Source: Talaromyces rugulosus (lineage: Eukaryota; Ascomycota; Eurotiomycetes; Eurotiales; Trichocomaceae). From it: a stretch of DNA of 64,000 bases. A model generated the notes under the pieces. It did not search any database. It was given only the letters and a program-made list of their open reading frames with translations, and had not been told where the DNA came from. Where the stretch lies: NCBI RefSeq assembly GCF_013368755.1, contig NC_049566.1:3348001-3412000 (forward strand), read 5' to 3'. The first letter of the stretch is position 1, and the number at the start of each line of letters is the position of its first letter. This document shows, piece after piece, positions 11,114 through 24,400 of this stretch. Position numbers and translations under genes: made by a program.

Positions 11114-13666
11114 TATAAATCTTGAATATATAGTAGACAGTGACGTCTCAAGTCTTTAATAACTAGATTATATAATTAAAGAATAGCTCAGTAATACAGA
11201 GAAAATAGTTAATTTAGTACTACTTATATTTACTAAGTAGCATCTCCTTATAGTCATACTCTGCACAAAATAAAGAGAAAATAGCACGTAGCCATTTAAC
11301 CTAGTAAAGCATAAGAAATATAGAATTTTATCATATTTTTACATCTTAGATAGGAACAATCTTAACATTTGTTGTCTAAAGATTGTAGAATATCTCTTAA
11401 TATTAAGAACTTATATTTATATAAATTATAAGATAATATACTTTATTTAATATAGAAAAGATTTAATATTGCTTTGCATTCTCTTGAACCAGCCTAGACT
11501 GACTCTCTGTCCACTTTGTCTCTGTGGATTCATTAAATAGAACTGCCTTAATCCAAACAAGAAGCTAATTAAGATTAAACTAGATAATATAGATAAGGTA
11601 TGGTATTTATATAATAATAATACTATCTGATAAAGCTTGTTGGAGAGACACAGCTAATACCTTATTATTTAATGTATTATCTGTGGTTAGTCTAAATATT
11701 CTATCTTTAATATTATTCTTTATCAAGATTTCTATCAGAACACCACTTAAGTAAGACCCTGTATGTATACCATGAAGTAGCTTAAAACCAAGAAATACCT
11801 TACAATAAACCCAATCACTGTCAATAAAATAACCAGTGATCGCCATAAATGCCTGCAAGAATAGAGATGTCCAACAGTCAAGCGCAATAGATATCTTTAA
11901 ACTAGCAAATAGCATACAAAGAACCCACTACTGCCAGTCTTTAACCAAGCTCTCTAATCAGTAACGGATTATATCAGTAAACAGGATCACTAGAGCAACA
12001 AGAGCAAAACATACTTTGTAAATAATCCACTTAAATAATAAATGCTCAATAAGATAAAATAATAGCTAATTAAGAGTTAGGAATTACAAGATATCATCTT
12101 CCCAGTCCTCTTATAAAAAAGGTATATCTACTAAGATTTCGCCCTAGAAAGATATACCATAGATTAGTATCTAAATATTGTTTTATAATCTAAAATATAC
12201 CTCTTTTTAGAGAAACTTTATAATTTCTATTTTCTTTCTTTTTTCTAACTATAGGCATCTAGCTATTTTCAGATATTTCTGAATTATTAATATGCCATAA
12301 TACTGTATTTTACCAAAACTGTTTAGACTTAGAGAATAAAGATGCTTAAGAATCTTTCTATAGCATTTACATATAACCTTTAATATACCATCTACACCCT
12401 TAGTAACCTAGTTATAGCTATTCCAAATCACTATATAACGATATGAATTCCAATTAATCTTTCTTTTCTATCTATAGTCTATCTATAACCACCAGTCAAT
12501 AAACTTATTATATAACATCTTATTGTAGAGAATAAACCTATTCTAATAATCAGATCCAACATATATCAAAGAAGGAGGAACAAAAAGATCATCTAGCCAA
12601 TAAAAGCTAGAATCAATTATATAATAACTTGCGAATAAAGTGATTTATTGCGTTAAAAGAAATAGAAGATCATTAATATCTCCACTATAAAGTAACGATG
12701 TAAAGTCAGAAAACTGGCTTTAAGACATAACAAAAGATATATAAGCATCACGAAGGAGAGAGATAAAAGGAAAATATGAATAATATACTAAGATAGAAAA
12801 GCATTACAATTAGAAAAATAAGAAAAATAAGAAAGTCAAGTTAATTGATATATTAGATAGAATGAATCCTTATCCTTTTATTCATTGGTTTAGTATACTG
12901 ATATTATATGGACCTAATATATTATCCCTGTAATAACCCAGTAATAGCCTAGAGACAACCCAGAGAACCCAGTTAAGGCCCAGTCAAACCCCAGTTAAAC
13001 CCCAGTCAAACCCTAATTCCCACCCCAGTTTCCCCAAGCCTAGCTAAAAAAATTCATCCCATCCTACTTTCAAAGTTGAAGCCTTTGACTTAAATATAGA
13101 TATTTAGATATTCTAATAAGTGTTAGAATTATTAATAGAACGGTTTGATATTCTGATAATAGTAGAACATTTAAACAGTTCAATATATTCTAATATTCCT
13201 TAAAATATTTATTTAATTCATGTAGAAATATATAATATATAAATATATATTTAATATATATAACTATATTGGTACAACGATAGATGCGCATTTTCCCTCC
13301 ATACTGTAGATACAGCCTTTCCATGTAGAACAAGGCATTATAAAAGATAAATAATAGTAAATTTAATATACCCTTTTCATATTTAAGAAATTCTTTAAAG
13401 ATTTTATTGATTTCCTAATAGAAAGTGTTTTATTTCAGTGTAAACATTAAAATGGGAAAAATGACGGTGTGTAATTTAAATAATTATACTATAATTTATG
13501 CTGGAATTAGGTTGAAATAGATTATTTCTGGGTTTTCTGGGGCCCTAGTGACTGGGCTTGGGTTAGGCCTGGGTTATGAAGCTTCGACCCAGACCTAGAC
13601 CGGGTTGGGTTTTGGGTCGTGACCTTCGACCCAAAATGGGTTATGCGGAAGTCTAATCCTTATATT

Positions 13667-13675
13667 CTAATTGCT
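13667..13675 (+). promoter_or_regulatory. Putative self-priming primer-binding site of ChrC
   Basis: CTAATTGCT starts 2 nt after the LTR and pairs with AGCAATCAG in the LTR (7869-7877) if one G-to-A RIP change is reversed. No tRNA 3'-end match is evident. Confidence 0.45.
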
Positions 13676-13791
13676 TTTTACTTTTAGGAAGAGGGCTAGT
13701 AAGTTTCAGAATTATAGTTACTACCAGAAGTATCTCTATTCCTATTAATACTACCAAATGTTCCGTACCAATGGTAGAAATCTAATCCAGC

Positions 13792-16700
13792 ATGTCGGAA
13801 ACACTGGATGGACATAATAATAGGAAAGAACCGGCGGTAGAACTAGAAAAGAATCACTCTATTAGTGAAGACCTGGATCTAGGGATGGTGCAGCTATTCC
13901 TAGAACAGGAACTAGAGGACATATTAATAAAAAAACTCAAAGCCATAAAAATCCAGTTAGATCAAGAGCTCTATATTGCGAATCTAAAATAACAGATCCT
14001 ATAAATCTGAATACAGCTATGTGGCGCACCAGCACATGAGAACTAAGATACTGGAACCCCTAACAGCAGTGCTTATAGGGAAAAGAGACTCTGAACTAAT
14101 ATAATTCCTATAGAAAAGCGCTCTTTAAGATTTAAAATAAAGAATCTCTATAGTAGGAAATTCCTGACTGAACTCGAGACATTTATAGAATGTGTGGAAT
14201 TATGATTTAGTAGATATCTAGAGTGGTATAGCCAATATCTATATTATAAAGTTGGTGAAGCTTTAGATAATCTAAGCTTTAAACAATTTCTTAACTTCAA
14301 TATATATCAGAAAGAGAAAGAATTAGAATCTATTATTTAGAAAGATTTTAAAGCGTATCTACAGTGACTGTTTTATAATCTTAAGCTCTTTCATATTGCT
14401 ACCATATAAGATTATAATAATACCAGACAGTTAGAGGGTTAATTAGTATAGGAATTTACCCACTACCTGCGAATTCTTAAAGACTAGATAGATATACAGT
14501 ATAGTAAAGAACAGCGTATAAAACTTTTTATAGTAAAGGTCCTACAGCCTATCTAAGATGAGTTGTAGAAGTATTTAGAGAAATTCTGAATGTATAAGGG
14601 TACTGTGTAATTCCTGTAAAAGCTGGAAGATGTTATGCCTGAATGTTAAAAAATAAGAAATTTCTAACAGTGGGATGGTCATGGTAGTAGCGGTAATGAA
14701 TACTAAGCAGTCCTGAACTATTGCTATGCTAGAGTGAGACTCCTTATAGATAAACATGAGAAGGATAACTAGTTCCTTTGAAGAGATAAGGCTACTGCAG
14801 GCAGAAGCAGTGGTGAAAATCTGAAGGGAAAGGAATGTAGGAAGTCTAAAGAGGATTAGACTAGGTCTATCTGCAACTATTATAGTAAGATAGGATATTA
14901 GGAAAGGAAATGCTACAAAAAGGGGTTTGATGAAGTGTGAAAGGTGTCTGAACTATTAAAAAATTAGGATCCTAGTGCTTGCATATAGCGGCCGCGCTAG
15001 GGATAGCTTATAAAGAGGATATGGGGGAAGAGTAACTGTTAATAATAAAAACAGAATTCTCTAAGCTATTGGGAACCGCGAAGGTGTGGACTCTTATTGA
15101 TAATAATGCCTAGGGCAATTTTGTAAGCCAGGAATTCGCTGAGAAGTTTATTAAGACTACTGGAAAAGCCTCTAGACTAGTAAAAGCTATTGACAGATGA
15201 GTTGTCTGAATATACAGGTAACATTATATAGATATAAAAGTTATAGACTCTAAAGGGCTGATCTAAATAAGCGGGCACTCTCTTTATATAGTAGATATTA
15301 ATGGATATGATATAATCCTTGATATACCCTGATTAAAAAAGATAAATCTTGATATAGATTAGATCGCAGGGCGGTTTAGATACCAGGACTGTGTGTTGGT
15401 TAAAGAGATAGAGACTATGTCTCTTCATGAAGCATATAAAAGCCTAATAGCTGGGTGCGCAGTATACTAGATAGATTCTTAAGATGTATTAAAATTAGGC
15501 TTATGCTTATATGCCGCTTATATCCTGTAAAAGAATGACAGGGTACATATCTAGAAAGTATTATCAGACATAGAAATATCTAGAATAGATAAGTTTCAAC
15601 TGTTAAATTATTTATCTAATTATATAGATGTATTCTCAGAGAGAGCTGCTAGTATACTGCCTAAATATGTAAAGTATAATTATACTATAGACTTAGAATT
15701 AAGAACAGCTTCCCCTTATAAATCTATATACAGGCTTACAGAAATTAAATATAAGATTCTAAAGAACTACTTGAATAAAGCACAGGAAAAAGATTAGATT
15801 AAACTATTTAAAAGCCTAGTAGGAGCCTTTATTCTTTTTATATTAAAAAAAGATAGTGAGCTCTGATTATGTGTAGACTATTGGGAACTTAATATAATTA
15901 TAGTAAAGAACTATTACCTAATTCCCTTGGTCTAAGAGATGTTGGACTACTTTATTAGTGCAAAGTATTTTACTAAGCTGGATCTGAAAGATGCATACTA
16001 TCATATTAGAATCCGAACAGGGGATAAGTGGAAGACTACTTTCTAAACCTATTATAGCTACTTTGAATATTAGATAATACTATTTGGCCTTATAAATATA
16101 CTGGCTATATTCTAGATATATATCAATAAGGCAATGTTGAACCTATTAAATACCTGTGTGGTAGTATATCTAGATAATATAGTTATATATTCAGCCAACC
16201 TGCAGGTACATAAAGCCTAGGTACAGAAAGTTATAAACTAATTAAGAAGCTATAGCTTATATTACAAATGAAGCAAGTGTAGCTTCAAAATAAATATTAT
16301 AGAATATCTTAAGTTTATTATAAGCCTATAAAAAATAATAATAAACCTAGACCAGGTTCATACCATCACAGAATGACCTAAACTATAAATAGTTAAGAAG
16401 GTCCAGTCGTTCTTAGAGTTTATAAATTTCTATTATAATTTTATACATCAGTTCTTGTGTATGTTAGCGCTACTATCTAAAGTAACTAAAAGTCCTATGG
16501 AAAGAATAAAGTATAATAGCCGAAAGGGTAGTACCATTTAAGGATTTAATATAACCTTAGAAGCTAAAGAATCCTTCTTAAGCTTAAAGCAAGCATTTCA
16601 GTATAAACCTATGCTAAGATATTATAACCCAGCACTCCTAATTTATATAGAAACAGATACTTCAGACAGAGCCCTAAGAGCAGTAATTACTTAGCTATTT

Positions 16701-18860
16701 AAGGATTCCCAATAGTATCTAATAGCTTTCTGGTCCCAGAAGCTCAAGGGATCAGAAGTGCGCTATAAAATATATAATTCAGAACTTCTAGTAATAGTAG
16801 AAGCTTTCAAGTATTAATAGCAATATCTAGAAGATAGCCAATATATAATTAGGGTCTTAACAGATCATAGTAACCTACAGTACTTTGCTACTATTAAGGA
16901 ACTCAGCAGGTGTTAGGCCTAATAAGTAGAATATCTATCAATATTTAATTTTAATATAGAATACTATTCAGGTTTAAAGAACCTTGTAGATACGCCAAGT
17001 CATCGTCCAAACTATATAAATAGTGTTAAAGAAGATATAATAACACTTTTAACCCTATAAAAAAAGCTATAAAGAGATTACTTTAGGAAATAAGAACAAA
17101 ACCTAATTTCTCTATATAACTAAGAATTATCTGCGAATGTACTAATACAAATACAGAAAGCTTAGGAGACATCTTTTACTATCAATAAAGAAAATGCCCA
17201 CAGGCCCAAAGAGAGGAATGCCCTTATAGATAAAAACACCACTACTGGTGATATAGAGGATCTAGAACTTCTAGTGCCATGGTCCCTAGCAACCGAAGCT
17301 ATAAAAACTGAGACAGCCTATTTAGAAATAAAACCCGACATGGAGAGTCTCCTTTAAAAATACTAATAAAAGGACGCCTTTATATAGAAAAAGTCAAAAG
17401 AACTCCGTGTAGGACAGGCTAAAGATTTGGTATAGAGTATCAGAGAGCGTGATCTTCTCTGGTACAAAGAGACCATATATATACTACCTGATAAGGCTTT
17501 ACAGTTGGAAATCATGAAGAATAACCATAACAATATGTAGAGAGGCTATTTTAGAAAAGCCTGTACTATAGCGGCTATCTATTAGAAATACTATTAATCA
17601 GTATTAGAAACCAATGTAGACTACTATATCTAAATTTATTCTACCTGCCAATAGGTCAAGGTACACAGACACTGGCAGTATAGGCTATTCAAGCTATTAC
17701 TAGTTCTATCAGAACTGTTTAAAATAGTAATTATAGACTTTATAACAGAATTACTACCTGTAGGATGGTAGAAAACGATGGTTAATGCTATACTAGTCAT
17801 TGTTGATCTATTTTTAAAATACACTATCTACTTGCCAATATAGAAAATGTTATCAGCTAAAGAACTAATAAAGCTACTTCTAAAAAACTTAGTGTAGTAG
17901 ATTATCTTTTTGTAGTATATTATCTCAGATCAGGATAAGCTGTTTACCAGTGAATTCTAACAAACTATATACTTCTATTTAAGGATAATCTAGAAACTGT
18001 TGATGACAGTCTATCTATAAACAGATGGACAGATGGAGTATTAGAATCAGATGGTGGAATACTTTTTTTAATGCTACGCGAACTATAAGTAGATGGACTA
18101 ACCATAGTAGATTCTACTGGCGCAGAATATGTATAACAATAGTTGGCATAGTATCACAGGGCAATCTCTAATAGAAACCCTCATAGGATTTCAGAGAGAC
18201 CTAAGAATAGATATTCCTAAAGATACTCCCTCAAGTCCAAAGGATTGGAAGCTATATACTATAAACTGGATAGAAAAGCTCTGTACCAAATAGGCAAATA
18301 TTCAGGAATATTTAAAAAAAGCTAAAGAAGTACAAGTAAAGTATTATAACCAGGGAAAGATTTATTAGGAATTCAAAATTAGAGAATAAGTTATATTTTA
18401 GATAAAGAATATAGCTTTATTCTAATATAATAAAAAACTAGCTGATAGATATCTAGGCCTATTCTAAATAGTAGATATATAGGGGTTAAATATATACAAA
18501 CTTGACTTTACTCTAAGATATAGAGGAATCTATCCAGTTTTCTATATCTTTCTACTGGAGCCGCACTACACTAATGCTAGGAACTATACTTCTCTAGGAC
18601 TAGTACTAGTAGATAGCAAATCTGAATATACTATTCAAGGAATAGTTTAGAACTAGAAAAGAGGTAGAGGAATAGAATATATAGTTTAATAGAAAGGGTG
18701 GCTGATTGAGAAAGCTACCTGGGAACTAGAAGAAACTGTTGGAGAAACTGAAGCCCTTAACATCTATCTATAAAAAAAAGCTGAAGGATAAACTATATTA
18801 GAACTACACCAGTAAACTAAAGGGAAAAGGAATAAAAGAGACTTTCTATTAAGGGCCTAA
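13792..18860 (+). pseudogene. ChrC gag-pol polyprotein, RIPed
   Basis: Gag starts at ATG 13792 (MSETLDGHNNRKEP, acidic N-terminus). A zinc knuckle near 14870-14915 reads C-x2-Y-x4-Y-x4-C, that is CCHC with one Cys and the His changed to Tyr by RIP. Protease near 15090 has LIDNNA for the D-[ST]-G core. RT about 15690-16250 has [10 protein letters not shown] and YLDN in place of YLDD. RNase H about 16640-16960 has ETDTSD and the AFWSQKL block. Integrase about 17520-18100 has DFITELLPVGW, DQDKLFTSEF and TDGQME. A chromodomain near 18630-18760 has the KGWLIEKATWELEE block. Stops are numerous. The domain order PR-RT-RH-IN-chromodomain defines a chromovirus; it is dead. Confidence 0.88.
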
Positions 18861-19283
18861 AGGCTGCGTATACTGTATAAAAAAAACAAAGAACAAAATA
18901 AACCTGAACTACCTAGGGATATCTAAACATAAGCCCTATAGGGCACTGTACCAGAATACTAGGATATTTATAAAAAGTCCTAAAGAGCAAGTAAACATAT
19001 TTTAATTCAGGCCTAAAGGCTGCAGTATCGCTATATAAGAAGGAATTTTTCAGATATACCCCCGATAGTGGAGATAGTCATTAAAAGCACGAGTTACCTC
19101 GTGTATCCCAGCTAGCAGGTGTGTGAATTCAGGATTAAATCTGGCGCTATAACTACTAAAGGGTTCTTTGTAACTAGGAGCAGATAACCTATACTGTATA
19201 TAAAATAATATAATCAGTCTATACAGGACAGCAACGCCTAATATAGGGCTGTTAAAGGGGGTAGAGTATCGGCTTATAGACTA

Positions 19284-20195
19284 CTAGGCAGCAGCTAGGA
19301 GATCTACTGTCATAATAGCAGGTGAATCACCCTGTGTTGCTATAGTAGAAATAGAACTACCTACACTGATTAAGGGCTTAGCTGAATAAGGATTAGACCA
19401 ATAACATATTGCCATATCTAATGCCTTGACAGCATCCTTCTAACCAGCAGCATAGATCGCCACTAGTTCTACGATTATGGTAGCCTGATTAAGCTGCTCT
19501 ATAGAAATCTAGCAAACATTAATACCTGTGGAAATATATAGATAAAAAGAGAACTTACCAGATAGCACTCAGCTATAGACTTTTTCAATCCTTTGCACTG
19601 GGGGCAGGGTTTATCACCAGGACTAGGGCACTCTAGGTTAGGGTCATAGCCCAACAACCACAGATACCACTAGTAAAACAAGAAATACACCTCTAGAAGA
19701 CGCGCATAAGGCCTATGATAAGATAAGAAGATCAACATATTAAGCAACACAGCATCAGCTTTATTATCTTTATTATTATCATTATCTTTGTCCTTAACAT
19801 CATCCCTATCAACATTGACAGGAGAGAGAGAGCGCACGCATTTCTTTATAAAAAGAGAAGTAGCAGCGGACTTATTTTTCTTTAAAAATAACTTCTTTGA
19901 CAATTTTTTTTATACTGTAGACCACAGCATACTAGTAGCTATACTACTAGCAGTATATATTGGCTAGATACAGCCTAACATAGAGATATTTCTGCTAAAG
20001 GACAAGATAATTAGTAAAGTAGCTGAAAAACAGTAAAAAGTCTTCTTTTTTAAAGCTATTCTATAAACTATCAATAAATAATAAACTAAGTAAACATTCA
20101 AACAGGTATTGTAATCAATATAAGATAATCAATAAAAGATATATCACTTACATTTGGACAGCACAAATAAATGAGAGAGCAAAGAAGATAAGCAT
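19284..20195 (-). pseudogene. ChrC antisense gene with spliceosomal introns
   Basis: Runs opposite to gag-pol between the chromodomain end and the 3' LTR. From ATG 19903 a frame runs with only one stop (19670-19672, TAG) to 19559. There a GTAAGT donor opens a 50-nt intron (19509-19558) ending TTTGCTAG, and the same frame resumes at 19508 and runs to a TAG at 19284-19286 with one further stop (19440-19442). The unspliced frame does not work. An upstream exon is likely: ATG 20195 leads to another GTAAGT donor at 20151. The protein has a charged N-terminus with D/K/N repeats, a Cys motif C-x7-C-x2-C-x9-C near 19565-19630, and a small-residue-rich C-terminus. Compared with gag-pol it is strikingly little damaged. 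Function unknown; Cys spacing suggests zinc binding. Confidence 0.72.
19509..19558 (-). other. Spliceosomal intron (50 nt) in ChrC antisense gene
   Basis: Donor GTAAGT, acceptor TTTGCTAG and a pyrimidine/AT-rich interior with ATTAAT about 10 nt before the acceptor. The length is normal for filamentous fungi. 620 bp minus 50 gives 570, a multiple of three, joining two coding segments in one frame. Confidence 0.7.
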
Positions 20196-20407
20196 AGAGT
20201 TAGCAGCAGTATAATAGACTGTTTAGTAGTAAAAAAGAAGAAATAAATAATGGCCCAATCTATAAACAATATATTAATAACACGTATGGATAGATCTATA
20301 CACTATACGTGCTGGTCCCTATAACAACAGTACCTAAGCTTATTTACATCTTCTATAAGAATCTATACAAAGAACACCAGCGCAGCTTCTAAGAAAAAGA
20401 GGGATAA

Positions 20408-20618
20408 TGTGAGGCTATAAGATCTTTAGGACACATTAGATACCGCATCTCACTACACTAGCCTCACAGAGGATTGCCAAGCCACTAATGAAGCGGCATA
20501 TATATACTGACCTTCGCACAGGGGTTGCCAAAGGTCAGCAATCAGTTTGACTACCTAGCGAACCATAGCTTTACTATCAAATCCAACTCTTGCCTGCTCT
20601 CTATATAATATCCTCACA
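20408..20618 (+). repeat. ChrC 3' LTR (211 bp)
   Basis: TGTGAGG...CCTCACA. It is preceded by a purine-rich tract AAGAAAAAGAGGGATAA and followed by the CCAAT target duplication. Confidence 0.93.
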
Positions 20619-20734
20619 CCAATCCTAGTTAGTATCACATATATATATTACATATATACCATATATATAACATTATTTCAGTAGCTACTAATATAAGTGG
20701 CATAATTAACTATAAATTATCTATTCTTCTAATA
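20619..20734 (-). repeat. ChrB 3' LTR, inner fragment
   Basis: Matches 48640-48755 of the ChrB 5' LTR over the full length and ends TAATA (TGACA before RIP). It is followed by the RIPed purine tract ATCTCCTCCC (minus-strand GGGAGGAGAT). Confidence 0.85.
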
Positions 20735-20834
20735 ATCTCCTCCCTCAAAGCTAACATTTTAATAATACAATAAATAGTCAAGTCTTTCTTTATCCTTAAT
20801 AAGTTAACTATCATTTATATTTTCCTATATTTAT

Positions 20835-21410
20835 AGTAATAATCTAATTATATTTTCTAAATCAGGTATTTATAAAAATAATTTATTATATTATATTAAA
20901 TAAAAAGATTTTAAAATAGTTTTTTTTTATATTTATTATATCTGTTTGAACAAAACTTATATTAAGTCTAAGTGTTCTAATTAATATAATAAATATATAA
21001 AGATTTTTAGTATTAAGTATACTAAGTTTAAGTTATCTTTTTTAAATAAAAAGTGGCAGCGGCTTATTACAGCCTAAAATTAAATTTATTTATAAAAAAT
21101 AAAGATATAAAATTAGATTATTAAGCTTTTTATAAAGTTATATCGTTTTTAAAAATAAGAGGATCTTCTTTGGAAGTGTGCTGGTGATTTTATAACAAAA
21201 GATATAAAGGAAATAGAGGAGTTAGAGTATTTAGAAAAGAAGAAGAAGGAGAAGTGGAAATAAGAGGTTAAGCAGCAAAAATCAAATAAGATAATTACTA
21301 TTGCTATTTAAGAGTTTCTTATATTACTTAATAATGAGTTTAATTATATCTTTTTTAACTTCTTTTTTGATAAAATGCTTAAATCTTTTTAAAGCAGTTT
21401 AAATATTTAA
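20835..21410 (+). pseudogene. ChrB antisense Zn-cluster gene, RIPed
   Basis: Collinear homologue of the intact 177-codon antisense ORF of ChrA-1 (35361-35894), in the same place between the 3' LTR and the pol end. The C-terminal coiled-coil part is clearest (21200-21400: GGAGTTAG/AGAAAAG-type Glu/Lys codons). The Cys cluster region is badly eroded. It shows the antisense gene is a stable family component, not a peculiarity of one copy. Confidence 0.7.
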
Positions 21411-24400
21411 TAGATTCCTATAAATTATATTTAGATCTATATTTTTTCTAGCTAACTAGATAAAAAATTCTTCTATTTATTAATTTTTTTTTTAAAATAT
21501 TTTTAACTTTATATTTATTTTTAATTATTTTGTTATTATTATTTTCTAGATTTTTAGTTAATTTTAATAATAAGATATAAAATACTAGATATACTTTTAT
21601 TCTTATTGATAATCAGAATTTATAATTATTATTAACAAGTTTTTCTTAAATTATAAAAAGTCTATATTTAATAGTATTAAGTTTATTATTTAATCTCTTA
21701 CTTAGAATATTAAATTTTTTCTATCTAATTATTTATTATAGTAAGTAAATTTTCTTTTTTTTTTAAAAATTAATATATCCTTGTGTTTTTTATTATAATA
21801 GATCTTTATTTAGTTTTTAGTCTATTTAATGTTTTTTAATATTATTTAATAGAGTGTCTGTAGTTTCTTAGTTTATATTATTATAGTTTTAAATAATCTT
21901 TCTTATAGTACTTTAGACTATGTTATTCTTAGATATCATCTAAGATTTATAAAATATAAAACTTATTTCATTATAGTGTTTTCTGTATTGTTTAATACAA
22001 ACTATATTAATAATAGTAATTCTATCTAATTATCTTGTTTCTAATTTAAATAATATTAAAAATACTATTTAACTATTTAAATTATTCTTTTAGACTAGCT
22101 ATTAGTCTATTAATAATTTATAATTAATAACTTATAATATATTCTGTATATCTTTATAATTATCTACTAATATTTAGATATAAATAACTTATCTTAATCT
22201 ATAATAAGTTTATTTAATAATCTAGTTTATACAAAAACTTTTTATAATATAAATTTTATATATTATTCTACTGTTATATTTTTTAGTATTGGTTCTAAGA
22301 TAACATATTTTATAAGTTGGTTAACTATTATTATAGCATTAATATAGATAATTTTTATTACTAGATCTTTAGACTATAATAGTCTTTAGATAAAATTAAT
22401 AGTGATACTTTTCTATACTTCTTCTGGTACTTTTGATATTTGTATTTTTCTAAAGGATTTATAGTATACTGCTTTATTTCTATTATATTTATCGTAGTTT
22501 CTAATATAATTTTCAACCCTTTTTTAGATATAAGGAAAGTAGAATATTTAAATAATTATTTTAATTACTCTTTTAACTCCTTAATGTCTTTTTATTAAAG
22601 GATTATAGTAGTGCTGAATAACTTCTGTAATTATATTCTACAGTACTCTAATTATTTTATTCTATATTACTAAGCCCTTCTAGATATCTTTTATAATTTA
22701 TCCAGCTTATAATTCCTTTTAAATTTTATAATCTTTATTTATTTCCTGATATAGTTATTCATAAAATAGATTATTATTAATAATTCTTATTGTGGTTGCA
22801 ATAATTATATTATAATTATAGTATAGAACTTCTGATTCTTCTTACAGAATATTTATCTTAAAAGATTCTATCCTAATTGTATAATCTAGTTGTCTGCTTA
22901 ATATATCTATAGCTATATTTTATTTTCTTAGAATATATTTAATCCTATAATTAAATTTAGCTAATTCTTTAGTTTATTATATTTATCTTTCAGATAATTT
23001 CTTTATTGTTATAAAGTATTTTAAATTATAATAATTACTTTTAATAATTACTTTATATTTTACTCTTTAGAAATAGTATTATTATTATTAAAATACTTAA
23101 ACTATTATAAGTAATTCTTAGTTATAGATATTATAGTTAACTTCTACTGATATAAACTTTCTTAAATAGAATATAATAATCTATATTTCTTCTTTTTTAT
23201 TGATTTATTTATAGATTACTCTAAAAGTATATCTAGATATATCTATTTATAGAATACTTTATAATTCTAGATTAAATAGTTATAAGATTAGTATAATTTT
23301 AATAAGTTTTTTAATATTTTCAAAAAATTATTATCTTTTTACTGTTTAATTAAATAGTTTATTTTTTTTTAGTAATTCTATTATTGGTATTATAATATCT
23401 AAGTATTTCTTAAGATATCATTAAATATATCTACTAGCTCTAAAAAAGAATTATATGTTATAAATATTCATTAAAATTAGTTATTTAAGAATAACATCTA
23501 ATTTTTCTTTTAGTATTTTTAGTCTATTTGTTATATATACTATTTCTAAATAGTTGATTTATATAGTATTAAATTTATATTTCTTAATTTTAAAAGTTAA
23601 TCCTATTTTTATAAGTTTTGTTATAACCAGTTATATATAATTATTATATTTTTTAAGATCTTTTAAGTAGACTATAATATCATTAAAGTATACTATAATA
23701 AAGAGGTTAAGATATTCTTATAGAATATAAATTATAAACCTTGCAAATTCTACTAATAGCTGTTTGAGTCCTATAGATGCTATTAGCTATTTATATAGTC
23801 CCAAGTCTATAAAGAATACTATTTTCTAGATATCATTATTTTTCATTTATAGGTTATAGTATCCCTATTTAATATTAAATATTATTATAATTTTTATACT
23901 TTATAATAAATCTCTTTTCTGTTCTTAATATAGTGTTTTGTTTACGTTGTCTTTAGTTATATTATTTAATTTTTGGTAGTCGATGACTATTTATAGTAAT
24001 TTATTATATTTTAATATAAATATTATTTGTATAGAAGCTTTTATTTTTAATTCTCTAATATAACTAACTACTAAGAATTTCTTAATAAATTCTTTAGTAG
24101 TTCAGAGTTTATTTTATAAGATTTGTTATTACTTTACTTATAGTATCTATATTCTTACTTTAAAAGATATCTCTGCTTTATATTTTTTTTTGTATTGTAA
24201 TAATTGATATTCTTTTTTTATAAATAATTTAATAAAGTCTTGATATTTTTTTAATAGCTTGTTGAGCACTTTCTTTAGTTCTTTTTTATAGATTTCTTTT
24301 AATTTCTTTTATGTTTCAATTTATTGGTCTATTTTGTTTATTTTTTTAGTATGTTTCACTTTTAATTGCTAATTTAGTTTAATCCTTATTTTCTCTATTT

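Larger units (their letters stand above)
8330..12400 (-). pseudogene. hAT transposase, RIPed and interrupted
   Basis: Minus-strand remnant. 11607-11915 keeps the conserved central block (ALDCWTS, then MAITGYFID, later TTDN), typical of fungal hAT transposases. About 8640-8720 keeps the C-terminal hAT dimerisation region (an ATGAxVxxLFNTxxD-type block), followed by an acidic/lysine-rich tail to about 8330. The Fot1 element (9235-11113) splits the catalytic core from the dimerisation domain. Stops throughout are RIP-type. The N-terminal BED finger is not clearly visible. It is non-functional as it stands. Confidence 0.82.
7950..13655 (-). mobile_element. hAT DNA transposon, RIPed, split by Fot1
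   Basis: Terminal inverted repeats TAGTCTTCCGCA / TGCGGAAGTCTA (11 of 12 match) are flanked by an 8-bp duplication ATCCTTAT (7942-7949, 13656-13663), the hallmark of hAT. Subterminal regions are full of short ACCCAG/CTGGGT motifs (7970-8085, 12930-13060, 13540-13640). The transposase is on minus. The element is 5706 bp including a 1.9-kb Fot1 insertion, and lies at the last base of the ChrC 5' LTR. Confidence 0.92.
13665..20407 (+). other. ChrC internal region
   Basis: Everything between the ChrC LTRs: primer-binding site, gag-pol remnant (13792-18860), antisense gene (19284-20195) and purine tract. 18861-19280 and 20200-20390 hold AT-rich untranslated sequence with nothing else recognised. 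Confidence 0.8.
7740..20618 (+). mobile_element. ChrC: RIPed chromovirus, carries a nested hAT
   Basis: It is flanked by the CCAAT target-site duplication (7735-7739 and 20619-20623), and both LTRs are 211 bp once the hAT is removed. LTR termini are TGTGAGG...CCTCACA, decayed to CCTTATA on the left. The internal part 13665-20407 codes gag-pol on plus and an antisense gene on minus near the 3' LTR. A purine tract (about 20391-20407) precedes the 3' LTR. It sits inside the ChrB 3' LTR. Confidence 0.92.
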
